DNA of 64,000 nucleotides from Campylobacter sp. RM16187 (GCF_025319965.1 NZ_CP012549.1:1240001-1304000), one strand, 5' to 3'. Positions 10,220-19,012 are shown, numbered from the stretch's first letter. Numbers and translations are program-made. The notes: generated from the letters alone by a model not told the origin.

Positions 10220-10249
10220 GGATCCGATTAGGAGAAATTCATCGGATCC
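10220..10249. terminator. Inverted repeat between the convergent MCP and priA 3' ends
   Basis: A perfect 9-base inverted repeat (GGATCCGAT / ATCGGATCC) with a 12-base loop. It starts 11 bases after the MCP stop and covers the last codons and stop of priA. Neither side is followed by a clean T-run, so factor-independent termination is uncertain. It could instead act as a 3' stem that protects mRNA. Confidence 0.35.
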
Positions 10250-12081
10250 ATATCCACATCAAAGCCGAAATTTGAGCAAATTTTACCCGCTTTAATAAGA
10301 GCTATATGAGAATTTGACCTTAGTAGTATCTCGTATCTATACTTGCCGGAAATCATCTCTATAGCGCATTTTCCATGCCCTACTATCTGCAAATTTGACT
10401 CCTCGCTAGCTAGATTATTTAGCTCTTTTAGACACTCATTTAGCCTCTCTTTAGCTAAATTTTCATTTTTATCGCTTATAACTACTCGTAAAAGTCTAGC
10501 AAAAGGCGGATATAAGCCATCCCTGTAAGCTATCTCGTCAGCTAAAAACGAATCATAATCATCTATATAGCTTTTAAAAAACTCTTTTTGCAGGCTTTGT
10601 ATCACGACTCTACCACGCCCTACTCGTCCCGCCCTGCCAGCCACCTGCATCGCAAGAGCCAAGGTTCTCTCACGAGACCTAAAGTCAGGAAAATTTAGAA
10701 GCTCATCTATGCCCATTATTACAGCTAAATCCACGTTATGATAATCATGCCCTTTGCTTAGCATCTGAGTACCTACTAGGATTTGCACTTCACCGTCATT
10801 AAAGGCCTTTAGGCTCTTTTCTAACCTGCTTTGAGTTGTTATCTCATCTCTATCAAATTTGGCTATTTTGGTATCTTTAAAAGCCTCTTGAAGCTTTGCG
10901 GTAAGTTCATCCGTGCCTATTTTTTTGGCTTCTATCATCTCGCTTTCACAATTTTCGCAAGTTTTTACAACAGGCATTGTAAAACCGCAGTATTGACACT
11001 TTAACATATTGCGCCTCTTATAAAAGCTCATTCCAACGCTACAGAACGGACACTTTATCGTATGTCCGCAATCCCTGCAAACAAGATATTTAAAATTCGC
11101 TCTCGTAGGTACAAAGACCACAGCTTGCTTGCCTATACTTATACTTCTTTCAAGCTCTGATAAAATTTTTTGACTTAAACCCGTCTCACTCTCATCGTAT
11201 ATAAACTCTTTTTCACTCTTATAAAATGTTCCCTTTAGCCTAAAATTTGCTTGCTTAAAGTAAGTTACAAGACTTGGAGTTGCAGAGCCTAAAAGCACTT
11301 TTACATCAAATTTATTAGCTAAAAACAAAGCCAAATCTCTAGCGTTATATCGCGGATTTTGAGCTGATTTATAGCTCTCATCGTGTTCTTCATCGACTAC
11401 TATCAAGCCTAAATTCGTAAACGGTAAAAATAGAGCCGATCTTGCACCGGCAATTAACTTTATCTCACCGCTTAAAAATTTAGCTAAAATTTCATTTCGT
11501 TTTTTTGGAGTGATTTTAGAGTGCCAAAGTCCGAATTTATCGCCAAAATAACTCTTAAGCCGCTTTTGCATCTGAGGAGTGAGTGAAATTTCAGGCATGA
11601 GAAACAAAACTTGCTTGCCTTGATTTAGATATTCTTTTATTAAAGATATATACACTTCACTCTTACCGCTTCCAGTATCGCCAAAAAGCAGGCTAGTTTT
11701 ATGCTCTTTAGCAAATTTAAGAGCTTCTTTTTGATCATCACTTAAATTTGGCTCTTTATTAAATTTATTATCCTCTAAAATAGGCTTTATGTTATCGTTA
11801 AAAGGAGTAAAAAGTCCTGCGCTAACACATAAATTTGAAATATAGTAGTATGAGATGAAATTTAGAAGCGAAATTTGAATTTCGGTTAGTTTGGTCGGTA
11901 AAATTTCTAAAATTTCAAGAGTTTTAAACTCGGGTTTTGATATTTTTTTAAACACATAGCCAAGAGTTTTTTTGTTTTTTATATTTATAAAAACTTGCGT
12001 ATAAGAAGCGATTTCATAATTGCTATGATAGGTAAGCGGCTTATAGTTTAAGCCGCTTGGTATTATCTCGTAGTAATTCAT
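10228..12081 (-). CDS. priA: Primosomal replication restart helicase PriA
   Basis: 3'-5' superfamily 2 helicase that reloads DnaB at stalled forks. The start ATG at 12081 shares a base with the pseudopilin stop (TAATG), giving 617 aa. An in-frame TTG at 12102 lacks a ribosome-binding site. The N-terminal DNA-binding domain is followed by Walker A GDTGSGKSE (near residue 135) and DEEH. A zinc region has the cysteine pairs CRDCG, CPFC, CQYC and CENC. The helicase C motif is GTQMLSKGHD with QVAGRAGR. All eight zinc cysteines appear present. Translation is likely coupled to the pseudopilin gene, an odd pairing of DNA restart with pilus or uptake genes. Confidence 0.95.
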   Translation of the reverse strand: MNYYEIIPSGLNYKPLTYHSNYEIASYTQVFINIKNKKTLGYVFKKISKPEFKTLEILEILPTKLTEIQISLLNFISYYYISNLCVSAGLFTPFNDNIKPILEDNKFNKEPNLSDDQKEALKFAKEHKTSLLFGDTGSGKSEVYISLIKEYLNQGKQVLFLMPEISLTPQMQKRLKSYFGDKFGLWHSKITPKKRNEILAKFLSGEIKLIAGARSALFLPFTNLGLIVVDEEHDESYKSAQNPRYNARDLALFLANKFDVKVLLGSATPSLVTYFKQANFRLKGTFYKSEKEFIYDESETGLSQKILSELERSISIGKQAVVFVPTRANFKYLVCRDCGHTIKCPFCSVGMSFYKRRNMLKCQYCGFTMPVVKTCENCESEMIEAKKIGTDELTAKLQEAFKDTKIAKFDRDEITTQSRLEKSLKAFNDGEVQILVGTQMLSKGHDYHNVDLAVIMGIDELLNFPDFRSRERTLALAMQVAGRAGRVGRGRVVIQSLQKEFFKSYIDDYDSFLADEIAYRDGLYPPFARLLRVVISDKNENLAKERLNECLKELNNLASEESNLQIVGHGKCAIEMISGKYRYEILLRSNSHIALIKAGKICSNFGFDVDMDPMNFS

Positions 12082-12506
12082 TACTCCGTTAGTTGTTTGC
12101 AAAGATCTTTGTTGGTATCGTCAGCACAGCCAAAAGAGCCGTTTGTTTTATCGTATTTAAATGTTACAGTTTTTCCAGCTACAGTAAATTCATAGTCATC
12201 TCCGCTCTTTTTCCAGCCTGAAGTGCCGCCATCACCTTTAGGCTTAATTCCGTCTCGCAAAACATTATCGAAAAGATTAGTGCTGGTAGCACTTTTTTCA
12301 AGATCGGGATATGTAAAAGTTCCGGATAGCATATTGGTATTTTTTATATTTACTATCGCACTTCTAATAGACGATATGTCAGCTCTAGCTCTAGTAATAA
12401 TAGCATCATCTCTAGTGGCGAATAGTCTAGGGACGGCAATAGCAGCTAAAATTCCCAAAACTACAATAACAAATACAAGCTCAACCATTGTAAATCCGCG
12501 TTTCAT
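12081..12506 (-). CDS. Type IV pilin-like pseudopilin (1 of 3)
   Basis: A 141-aa prepilin-type protein. The start is the second ATG (12506), which leaves AAAGGA at a proper distance; an in-frame ATG at 12512 would sit against the ribosome-binding site. The class III signal is MKRGF followed by TMVELVFVIVVLGILAA, with cleavage expected after Gly. The hydrophobic helix is ~5-27 and then an acidic ATRDDA motif is shared with the two paralogues. The C-terminal domain holds two cysteines (GCADD and LCKQ) that could form the usual disulfide loop. Candidates are a minor pilin of a transformation or type II-like machine (the Cts system in Campylobacter). The operon partners are the pseudopilin upstream and priA downstream. 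Confidence 0.8.
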   Translation of the reverse strand: MKRGFTMVELVFVIVVLGILAAIAVPRLFATRDDAIITRARADISSIRSAIVNIKNTNMLSGTFTYPDLEKSATSTNLFDNVLRDGIKPKGDGGTSGWKKSGDDYEFTVAGKTVTFKYDKTNGSFGCADDTNKDLCKQLTE

Positions 12507-12563
12507 TATCATTCCTTTAATTTTATGTCATTTTATCACATATAAACTTATAAGTAATCTATT

Positions 12564-13025
12564 CTAAGGATTAAATTTGACATTAGAACCACTAAATTTA
12601 TGGGTTTTAGTAAGTTTTTTTACAGACTTAACCTCATTAAAAGCTACACATATAGTATCGTTGCTTGTCCCTATATTTGAAACAGTTACTATACCGTCAG
12701 ATACGGATATTTTTGAACAACCTTTATTTTTGACACTTAAAAAAACATCTGTATTTATAGAAGTAGTATTGTCAATAGCGGAACCTGAATTATCTAGTAA
12801 CAAATTTACATTGGTAATGTTTTTCCATTTAATATCAGACTTAAACTCCCCTACGCTTGTATAATATGACGATAAATCCATAATAAGAATAGATAAATTT
12901 GACGCACCTTTTGCGATCTCTGCGTCATCTCTGGTAGCAGCTAGTCTTGGGATAGCTACAGCAGCCAAAACAGCCAAAAAAACGATAACAAAAATAAGTT
13001 CAATCATAGTAAAAGCACGTTTCAA
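12564..13025 (-). CDS. Type IV pilin-like pseudopilin (2 of 3)
   Basis: A 153-aa prepilin-type protein, with TTG start at 13025 behind AGAGGAAATAAG. The N-terminus is MKRAFTMIELIFVIVFLAVLAA. The residue before the cleavage site is Ala where Gly is usual, a substitution that may slow or change prepilin peptidase processing. The helix and ATRDDAEIAKGASNL are nearly the same as paralogue 3. The C-terminal half has two cysteines (KGCSK and TICVAF) and the end HKFSGSNVKF resembles the HDFGGSQVKF end of paralogue 3, so these two are recent duplicates. It lies downstream of the terminator that follows paralogue 3 and 57 bases before paralogue 1. Confidence 0.8.
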   Translation of the reverse strand: MKRAFTMIELIFVIVFLAVLAAVAIPRLAATRDDAEIAKGASNLSILIMDLSSYYTSVGEFKSDIKWKNITNVNLLLDNSGSAIDNTTSINTDVFLSVKNKGCSKISVSDGIVTVSNIGTSNDTICVAFNEVKSVKKLTKTHKFSGSNVKFNP

Positions 13026-13055
13026 CTTATTTCCTCTAAAATTTAGCAGAATTTA

Positions 13056-13092
13056 AAAAGCCCAAATCTGCTAAAAAGCAAATCTGGGCTTG
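13056..13092 (-). terminator. Strong intrinsic terminator after pseudopilin 3
   Basis: On the minus strand AGCCCAGATTTGC pairs with GCAGATTTGGGCT around a short T-rich loop (one mismatch), followed directly by TTTTAAATT. It begins about 40 bases after the stop of the 13131-13631 gene. It should end that transcript and separate it from the other pseudopilins and priA, unless read-through occurs. Confidence 0.75.
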
Positions 13093-13130
13093 ATATATGA
13101 AATTTTAATTAGAACAAACTAAAATATTAA

Positions 13131-13631
13131 TTAAAATTTAACTTGAGAGCCACCAAAATCATGTGTTTTTGCAGCGCTTCCGTCACCTGCAATAGCTTGA
13201 ACCGACTTTATACCTTTGAATTGATCGCATATGCCACCTGTTCCTGCTTTAACTTCCACTTTAGAACCATCTATCTTTAGACTTACACAACCTTTATCTT
13301 TTACTTTAAGAAACGCTGCAGTAGTAACAAGAGTTTCACCTATATCAGCTCCATCTGCATTGCTTGCCATAGCAACATTAGTAACATCTTTCCACTTAAC
13401 AGCTGTTGTAGTTGTTCCTGTGCCTCCTGGTCCTGTTGTTGTAGTGTTAAAACTTCCTTTACTTGTATAGTAGCCTGATAAATCACTCATAAGAGTAGCT
13501 AAATTTGATGCACCTTTTGAAATTTCCGCATCATCTCTTGTCGCATTTAGTCTTGGGATAGCTACGGCAGCCAAAATACCTAGTATAACGATCACGAAGA
13601 TCAACTCAATCATTGTAAAACCTTTTCTCAT
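13131..13631 (-). CDS. Type IV pilin-like pseudopilin (3 of 3)
   Basis: A 166-aa prepilin-type protein. Its start ATG at 13631 follows AAGGAG, the best ribosome-binding site of the three. The N-terminus MRKGF then TMIELIFVIVILGILAA gives a canonical Gly/Phe cleavage site. After the ATRDDAEISKGASNL stem comes a Thr/Gly-rich insertion (TTTTGPGGTGTTTT, near residues 62-76) not found in the other two. Two cysteines (KGCVS and GICDQ) suggest a disulfide-bounded C-terminal loop. Its own promoter, 5' hairpin and strong terminator point to the most expressed member, perhaps a major pseudopilin. The machine it belongs to is not in this window. Confidence 0.82.
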   Translation of the reverse strand: MRKGFTMIELIFVIVILGILAAVAIPRLNATRDDAEISKGASNLATLMSDLSGYYTSKGSFNTTTTGPGGTGTTTTAVKWKDVTNVAMASNADGADIGETLVTTAAFLKVKDKGCVSLKIDGSKVEVKAGTGGICDQFKGIKSVQAIAGDGSAAKTHDFGGSQVKF

Positions 13632-13653
13632 AAGAGACTCCTTAAATTTATTT

Positions 13654-13685
13654 CTACATACATTTATGTAGTTAAACGAATTATA
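13654..13685 (-). promoter_or_regulatory. Promoter -10 and 5'-UTR hairpin of pseudopilin 3
   Basis: On the minus strand TATAAT is at 13685-13680. Transcription should start near 13673, so the message would begin almost exactly with a perfect 7-base inverted repeat, CTACATA-AATG-TATGTAG (13671-13654). A stem at the very 5' end commonly protects mRNA from decay. The hexamer and repeat are seen; the start point and function are inferred. Confidence 0.5.
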
Positions 13686-13861
13686 TATTTTTAATACTTA
13701 AATAGATATAAATTTATACTAAATTTTTATAAAATCTTATATAAACAAAAAGAAATATTAAATTTTTAGCTATTTAAAGCCATATTGGCAGCCTTAGTCA
13801 AAAAGGCGGAACAAATTAAGATAACTTTATCTATGACTTCAATATCGCTTTTTATTTATAT

Positions 13862-13939
13862 CTAAGCGTATTTAATAACAGAGTAGGATACTACGAATAG
13901 AGCTATGACTATACACAGAGTCAAAAATATAGTCGCCAT
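13862..13939 (-). CDS. 25-aa single-span membrane microprotein
   Basis: A short ORF from ATG at 13939 to TAG, encoding M-A-T-I-F-L-T-L-C followed by a continuous hydrophobic helix and ending VIKYA. The ribosome-binding site AAAGGAAAT lies inside the end of the 79-aa gene, and the ATG follows that gene's TAA by one base, so the pair is tightly coupled. The composition is what is expected of one transmembrane helix with a short basic tail. I do not recognise a family. It may be a small subunit or regulator of the 79-aa membrane protein. Confidence 0.6.
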   Translation of the reverse strand: MATIFLTLCIVIALFVVSYSVIKYA

Positions 13940-13940
13940 T

Positions 13941-14180
13941 TTATTTCCTTTCTTTTAAATCGGTTAGTTCTTTAATCTTTTTATTTATCTTCTTAAAAAG
14001 TACAGATATTATGATCGATAATACAACTACGGCTATACCGACTAAGATTATATCTAAATTTTCCGCTTTTTGTCTGATAGTTACTATCCAACCTATAACA
14101 GCAAATAGAGCAGTAAGAAAAAATATAATTAATGATTTTAAAAAATCTATATCAGCTTTTAATCCCTCATTCTTACTCAT
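13941..14180 (-). CDS. 79-aa two-span membrane protein of unknown function
   Basis: An amphipathic N-terminal segment (KADIDFLKS) leads into TM1 (~15-35, ending GWIVTI), a short loop RQKAENLD, TM2 (~44-64) and a strongly charged C-terminal helix with KINKKIKEL repeats. The start ATG at 14180 follows AAGGG, and TATAAT lies about 25 bases upstream, so it has its own promoter. It is coupled to the 25-aa ORF downstream. Short two-helix proteins of this shape followed by a one-helix partner occur in many bacteria as unnamed gene pairs. No catalytic motif is visible and no function is assigned. Confidence 0.72.
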   Translation of the reverse strand: MSKNEGLKADIDFLKSLIIFFLTALFAVIGWIVTIRQKAENLDIILVGIAVVVLSIIISVLFKKINKKIKELTDLKERK

Positions 14181-14203
14181 AAATACCCTTAAATTTTATT
14201 TGG

Positions 14204-14209
14204 ATTATA
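14204..14209 (-). promoter_or_regulatory. Probable -10 of the membrane microprotein pair
   Basis: TATAAT on the minus strand within TGTTATAATCC, about 25 bases from the ATG at 14180 and downstream of the stop of the ZapA-like gene. This gives the pair a promoter separate from the coiled-coil/ZapA-like operon. Confidence 0.45.
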
Positions 14210-14282
14210 ACATATTAAAATTTACTACAATATGGATTTTATAATATAAGTAATGATGTTATTGTGGGTTTGATACTAAATT

Positions 14283-14507
14283 TCAGCTTATCTCTTGGCT
14301 TAGTTTTCTGGCAAGATTTTCCAAATCACGCTCTTGCTGGTAGTTTTCGTAGCATTTTTGCACAAAGGCGCTTAACAGCTCTTTCACATCAAGATATTTT
14401 TTGCCGCCTAAAAATACCTCCCAGTCGCGCTCAAAGCTCCTAGCAAAGTCATCTTCAAGGCTTATAGTATAGTCTCTTGATGCGATTGTAACTGTTATTT
14501 TTTTCAT
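14283..14507 (-). CDS. Short ZapA-like protein (candidate cell-division factor)
   Basis: A 74-aa protein. An N-terminal beta hairpin (ITVTIASRDYTISL) and a C-terminal helix (VKELLSAF..CYENYQQERDLENLARKL) match the order and spacing of ZapA, the FtsZ-ring bundling protein. It is shorter than E. coli ZapA (109 aa). The ATG overlaps the stop of the upstream coiled-coil gene (14507 is shared). In Pseudomonas a small coiled-coil gene likewise sits directly before zapA, which supports the reading. The similarity is by eye and modest; a general small Campylobacter protein of other function remains possible. Confidence 0.5.
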   Translation of the reverse strand: MKKITVTIASRDYTISLEDDFARSFERDWEVFLGGKKYLDVKELLSAFVQKCYENYQQERDLENLARKLSQEIS

Positions 14508-14740
14508 TATTTACCTAAAACGGCTTCGATTTTGCGGACTATATCGTCAGATTCTATATTTTTATTTTTGAGTTCATCTTCAAGGCGTAAAATCTGATTT
14601 GTTTTGGCTTCGTTTTGAGCTTTAAGTGCTATAAGCTCATTACGTAGCGCTTCGTTCTCATCACAAATTTCATTATATTTGACAAGCAGGTCGTTTACTT
14701 TATCCGTAAGAGTATTTAATACTTTTTCGTTTTCAAACAT
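14507..14740 (-). CDS. 77-aa coiled-coil protein, ZapB-like
   Basis: Almost wholly a predicted coiled coil: heptads run from residue ~5 to ~65 (NTLTDKVNDLLVKYNEIC, then DENEALRNELIALKAQNE). The start ATG at 14740 follows AAGGGATCTT. It has no membrane segment or signal. Size and composition resemble ZapB and the TIGR02449-type coiled coils found upstream of zapA. The gene is divergent from uvrB and overlaps the ZapA-like gene by one base. The role in division is inferred from the pair and not from motifs. Confidence 0.55.
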   Translation of the reverse strand: MFENEKVLNTLTDKVNDLLVKYNEICDENEALRNELIALKAQNEAKTNQILRLEDELKNKNIESDDIVRKIEAVLGK

Positions 14741-14757
14741 AAGATCCCTTTATTTGG

Positions 14758-14763
14758 TATAAT
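14758..14763 (+). promoter_or_regulatory. Probable -10 of uvrB
   Basis: TATAAT in the 69-base gap between the divergent coiled-coil gene and uvrB, with a T-rich stretch before it. Transcription would begin near 14770, leaving a leader of about 40 bases with AGAGGA before the ATG. No LexA-type palindrome is visible, in keeping with the lack of a classical SOS system in Campylobacter. Confidence 0.45.
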
Positions 14764-14809
14764 TTCTTCGAATTGTAACATAAAATAAGCTGTTTTTTAA
14801 AGAGGACAA

Positions 14810-16786
14810 ATGAAAAATTTTGAAATTTCATCCAAATTTAGCCCAAGTCCTGATCAGGCAAACGCCATAGATGGTATAGTAGAGTCTATCAGATCGGGTT
14901 CTAGCTATCAGACCCTGCTTGGGGTTACGGGTTCTGGCAAGACCTTTACTATGGCAAATGTAATAGCAAGGCTAAATATGCCAACCCTCGTAATGACGCA
15001 CAATAAATCTCTTGCGGCGCAGCTTTATAGCGAATTTAAGGGCTTTTTCCCAAATAATCACGTGGAATATTTCATAAGCTACTACGACTACTATCAGCCT
15101 GAAGCCTATATACCAAGAAGCGACCTATATATAGAAAAAGATAGCTCTGTAAACGAGGAGCTTGAGCGGCTTAGGCTCTCAGCTACGGCAAGCCTATTAA
15201 GCTTTGACGATGTGATCACGATAGCTTCGGTATCTGCAAATTATGGCTTAGGAAATCCTAGCGAATATCAAGGGATGGTGCTATATCTAAAGACGGGAGA
15301 GGCTCTAAATCAACGCAAACTGCTTAGTAAACTCGTAGATATGGGCTATAAAAGAAACGATGCTTATTTTGACAGAGGAGATTTTAGAGTAAATGGCGAT
15401 GTAGTCGATATATATCCTGCATATTATAACGACGAGGCACTTAGGATAGAGTTTTTCGGAGACGAGATAGATGAGATGTATCATTTTGACGTTTTAGACA
15501 ATAAAAGGCTTAAAAGCATAGGCAAATTCACGCTTTACGCCACGAGTCAATTTATAGTCGGGGATGATAGGCTAAAAATCGCCATTAAGCAGATTGAAGC
15601 GGAGTTAGATGAGAGACTAAAGGAATTTAACGAGCAAGGCAAGCTCGTAGAGGCTCAGAGGCTAAAACAAAGGGTTGAATTTGATCTGGAGATGCTAAAT
15701 TCTACCGGAATGTGCAAAGGTGTAGAAAACTATGCTAGACATTTAACGGGACAAGCTCCGGGAGAGACGCCATACAGCCTATTTGACTACTACGAAATAA
15801 GCGGCAAGGACTATCTAGTAATAGTTGATGAGAGTCACGTGAGCCTGCCACAGTTTCGCGGAATGTATGCTGGCGATAAAAGTCGTAAAGAGGTGCTGGT
15901 GGAGTATGGATTTCGTCTGCCGTCCGCACTTGATAACCGTCCTTTAAAATTTGATGAATTTATCAATAAAAGAGCTAAATTTCTCTTTGTATCGGCCACT
16001 CCAAACGAGCTTGAGCTTGAGCTCTCAAAGGGGCATGTGTATGAGCAAATTTTGCGCCCTACGGGACTTCTTGATCCGATAATAGAAATAAAAGATAGCG
16101 ATAATCAGGTGGAAATTTTATTCGACGAAGCAAAGCGAGTAATAGAGAGAAACGAGAGAGTTTTAGTAACGGTGCTAACTAAAAAGATGGCGGAGGAGCT
16201 AAGCAGATACTATACGGAGCTTGGTATCAAGGTCAAATACATGCACTCAGATATCGATGCAATAGAGCGAAACGAGATAATAAGAGGGCTTAGGGGCGGT
16301 AACTTTGATATGCTAATAGGCATAAACTTGCTTCGCGAAGGTCTTGATCTGCCGGAAGTCAGCCTAATAGCCATAATGGATGCCGATAAAGAGGGCTTTT
16401 TACGCTCTACTACAAGCTTAATACAAACAATGGGGCGAGCCGCCAGAAACGTAAATGGCAAAGTGATGATGTTTGCCAAAAAGATCACTAAATCCATGCA
16501 AGAAGCGATGGATACTACAAATTCTCGCCGAAAAATACAAGAAGAATACAATAAAGTTCATAATATCACACCAAAGAGCGCAAGCAGAAATATCGAAGAG
16601 AGCCTTCATATAGAGGATGAGGGCGAACTATATAGAAAAAATAAGAATTTAGAAAAGATGCCGGCCGCAGAGCGCGCTAAAATCGTAAAAGAGCTAAGAA
16701 AACAGATGCTTGAGGCAGCCAGCAAGCTTGAGTTTGAAAAAGCGGCGGCTCTGCGAGACGAGATAGCAAAACTAAGAAAATTATAA
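14810..16786 (+). CDS. uvrB: Excinuclease ABC subunit B
   Basis: Damage-verifying helicase of nucleotide excision repair, acting with UvrA and UvrC. The protein is 658 aa, the normal size. Walker A is [10 protein letters not shown] (near 39-48). The beta-hairpin that clamps DNA is [12 protein letters not shown] (near 92-103). DESHVSLPQ is the Walker B region, [13 protein letters not shown] lies in motif V, and QTMGRAARN is motif VI. The C-terminal UVR domain ends the protein ([14 protein letters not shown]), the UvrC contact. The ATG follows AAAGAGGACAA. It converges on ppk1 at a shared terminator. Neither uvrA nor uvrC is in the window. Confidence 0.97.
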   Translation: MKNFEISSKFSPSPDQANAIDGIVESIRSGSSYQTLLGVTGSGKTFTMANVIARLNMPTLVMTHNKSLAAQLYSEFKGFFPNNHVEYFISYYDYYQPEAYIPRSDLYIEKDSSVNEELERLRLSATASLLSFDDVITIASVSANYGLGNPSEYQGMVLYLKTGEALNQRKLLSKLVDMGYKRNDAYFDRGDFRVNGDVVDIYPAYYNDEALRIEFFGDEIDEMYHFDVLDNKRLKSIGKFTLYATSQFIVGDDRLKIAIKQIEAELDERLKEFNEQGKLVEAQRLKQRVEFDLEMLNSTGMCKGVENYARHLTGQAPGETPYSLFDYYEISGKDYLVIVDESHVSLPQFRGMYAGDKSRKEVLVEYGFRLPSALDNRPLKFDEFINKRAKFLFVSATPNELELELSKGHVYEQILRPTGLLDPIIEIKDSDNQVEILFDEAKRVIERNERVLVTVLTKKMAEELSRYYTELGIKVKYMHSDIDAIERNEIIRGLRGGNFDMLIGINLLREGLDLPEVSLIAIMDADKEGFLRSTTSLIQTMGRAARNVNGKVMMFAKKITKSMQEAMDTTNSRRKIQEEYNKVHNITPKSASRNIEESLHIEDEGELYRKNKNLEKMPAAERAKIVKELRKQMLEAASKLEFEKAAALRDEIAKLRKL

Positions 16787-16790
16787 ATTT

Positions 16791-16819
16791 AAATTTGGGC
16801 TAAATTTAAGCCCAAATTT
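16791..16819. terminator. Bidirectional terminator between uvrB and ppk1
   Basis: A perfect 11-base stem (AAATTTGGGCT / AGCCCAAATTT) with a 7-base loop (16802-16808). It starts four bases after the uvrB stop and reaches the first base of the ppk1 stop codon. GC-rich core with A/T arms on both sides fits a terminator working in both directions. Confidence 0.8.
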
Positions 16820-18915
16820 TAGCTCTCTTTGAGCAGTTTTGAAGCTATATGCTCTCTTTTTGCATTGTCATTGTCTTTTTTAGTGGTTTTATAAATTTTA
16901 CTTACATACTCTTCAAAAATTTCTTGAGAATTTATGATATTTTCGCCCTCTTTTACCTTTGTTTTATAATACTCTCCGTCTTTATGAAGCTCGAAAGCAA
17001 GCTCGTTATCGCTTAGTTGGATTCGTAAAAACTCCAGCAGTCTATCTTGTAAATTTTGCTCGTAAATCGGTGTCATAAGCTCTAATCTGCGCTCTAAATT
17101 TCTAGGCATCCAGTCCGCACTAGAGATATAAAGCTGCGGTGTGGCGTGCTTGAAGTATAAAATTCTTGCATGCTCTAAATATTTGCCGATAATTGAGCGC
17201 ACGCGAATGTTCTCGCTAACCCCTTTTATGCCCGGTCTTATGCAGCAAATTCCTCTAACGATAAGATCTATACTAACCCCTGCTTCACTAGCCTCGCTTA
17301 ATGCGTTTATGATATCACTATCGACAAGCGCGTTCATCTTCGCGATTATTTGACCATCTTTACCTTTTTTGGTCTCATTTTTTATCATTTCCAACACTCG
17401 CTCTTTAATCTGCATAGGAGACATAGAGAGAGTATTTAGTCTGCGATTTTTGGAAAATCCTGAGAGGATATGAAAAAACGTAGTGCTATCGTGAGCAAAC
17501 TCGCTTTTGCTTGTAAAATAGCTTACATCGGTATAAATTTTAGCCGAACCGCCGTTATAGTTACCTGTGCCAAAGTGCATATAAAACTTAAGCTTGTCTC
17601 CTACTTGGCGGATTACCTGGCTAACCTTGGCATGAACTTTAAAACCCGCGATTCCGTATATCACGTGAGCGCCGGCATCCTCAAGCGCTTTAGCCCAGTG
17701 GAGGTTGTTTTCTTCGTCAAATCTAGCCTTAAGCTCTACCATCACAGTTACTTGCTTGCCATCACTTGCCGCATCTATTAAAGATTGAATAATAGGTGAG
17801 TTTTTATCCACTCTATAAAGAGTCATTCGTATAGAAATCACTTTAGGGTCTTTGCTCGCCTCTTTTATAAATTTGACAACAGGATCAAAACTCTCATAAG
17901 GGTGCAAAACAAGTACGTCTTCTTTATCTATCGCATCAAAAATAGGCATATGCTCACTAAAAGGCAAAAGAGTTCTAGGTGTATATGGCGGAAGTGCAAG
18001 ATGAGAAAATTCCTTATTTCCCACTATCTGCCAGAGCGAATTTAACGTGAGTGGAACCGTGTACTCATAGATATCTTTGTAAAAAATCTTCATGTGAGTG
18101 TTTAGAAACTCGACTATATCGGCATCGGCGTCCTTTTGTATCTGCATACGGACAAAAGCGCCTTTTCTGCGAAGTTTAAGCCCCTGCTCCAATATCATCA
18201 TAAAGTCATCGGCTTCTTCTTCCTCGATGATAATATCAGCATTTCTGGTGACTCTAAACGCCGCAGAGCTAATGAGTCTATACCCCGGGAAAATTTCTTC
18301 GGCATGCTCGTGGACTATAGTTTCAATAGGCACATAGACATTGTCCTGCGCTTGATAAAATCTTGGCAACACTCTAGAAATTCTTATCATTCCGTATTTT
18401 AAAATCTCAGGATGTTCGCTGTCTGCAAGCTTAACAGCCAGCGAAAAGCTAAGATTATTTAAGTGAGGGAACGGATGGGTCGCATCTACTGCGATTGGAA
18501 CTATTACGGGAAGAATATTTGAGAAGAAATAGTCATCGCATTTTTTTCTAAGAGACTCGGGAATTTCGCTATAGTTTTTAATAAATAAATTTTGCCCTCC
18601 AAGCTCTTTTAAGGCATCTTTATAGTGTTTTTCCACTATATTAAGCTCATCTTTTATATATTTTCTAATCTCCCTTAACTGCTCTAGTGGAGTCATCTCA
18701 TCACTTCCACTAGCAACTATACCTGCGGCAAAAAGCTGCTTAAGACCGGCTATCCTAATCATATAAAACTCATCTAAATTAGTCATATAAATGGCTATAA
18801 ATTTAAGCTTTTCAAGCGGTGGGATAGGTTTTTCACACTGAGCTAGAACACGAGAGTTAAAACGTAGCCAACTAAGCTCTCTATTTATAAAAATACTTTC
18901 TTTATCACTCATCAT
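16819..18915 (-). CDS. ppk1: Polyphosphate kinase 1
   Basis: Makes polyphosphate from ATP, reversibly. In Campylobacter it is linked to stress survival and virulence traits. The 698-aa protein has the N-terminal helical domain ([10 protein letters not shown] near residue 10), the head domain, and two phospholipase D-like catalytic domains. The motif FKVHAKVS carries the phospho-accepting histidine region. Later motifs HFGTGNYN and [14 protein letters not shown] are typical of Ppk1. The start at 18915 could be either of two adjacent methionines. It stands alone, convergent with uvrB. Confidence 0.96.
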   Translation of the reverse strand: MMSDKESIFINRELSWLRFNSRVLAQCEKPIPPLEKLKFIAIYMTNLDEFYMIRIAGLKQLFAAGIVASGSDEMTPLEQLREIRKYIKDELNIVEKHYKDALKELGGQNLFIKNYSEIPESLRKKCDDYFFSNILPVIVPIAVDATHPFPHLNNLSFSLAVKLADSEHPEILKYGMIRISRVLPRFYQAQDNVYVPIETIVHEHAEEIFPGYRLISSAAFRVTRNADIIIEEEEADDFMMILEQGLKLRRKGAFVRMQIQKDADADIVEFLNTHMKIFYKDIYEYTVPLTLNSLWQIVGNKEFSHLALPPYTPRTLLPFSEHMPIFDAIDKEDVLVLHPYESFDPVVKFIKEASKDPKVISIRMTLYRVDKNSPIIQSLIDAASDGKQVTVMVELKARFDEENNLHWAKALEDAGAHVIYGIAGFKVHAKVSQVIRQVGDKLKFYMHFGTGNYNGGSAKIYTDVSYFTSKSEFAHDSTTFFHILSGFSKNRRLNTLSMSPMQIKERVLEMIKNETKKGKDGQIIAKMNALVDSDIINALSEASEAGVSIDLIVRGICCIRPGIKGVSENIRVRSIIGKYLEHARILYFKHATPQLYISSADWMPRNLERRLELMTPIYEQNLQDRLLEFLRIQLSDNELAFELHKDGEYYKTKVKEGENIINSQEIFEEYVSKIYKTTKKDNDNAKREHIASKLLKES

Positions 18916-19006
18916 TTAATCCTTTTGAATAATATTAATTTTATACAAATTTAATTTTATTCAAGCTTTAATACTAATATTTTTAATAATTTTATTTTTT
19001 ATTGTG

Positions 19007-19012
19007 TATAAT
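19007..19012 (+). promoter_or_regulatory. Probable -10 of the 27-aa microprotein gene
   Basis: TATAAT within TTGTGTATAATTATT, about 32 bases before the ATG at 19045, with a T-rich upstream run. Together with AAGGAA before the ATG and a strong terminator after the stop, it defines a complete short transcription unit. Confidence 0.55.

Noticed and set aside
13686-13861. Short hairpin and mini-ORFs between pseudopilin 3 and the microprotein pair
   Set aside because: Stems are five bases or shorter and ORFs are under 12 codons; nothing here is supported.
14011-14244. Plus-strand ORF of 77 codons opposite the 79-aa membrane gene
   Set aside because: It lacks a ribosome-binding site and mirrors the hydrophobic coding of the real gene, which has promoter and ribosome-binding site.
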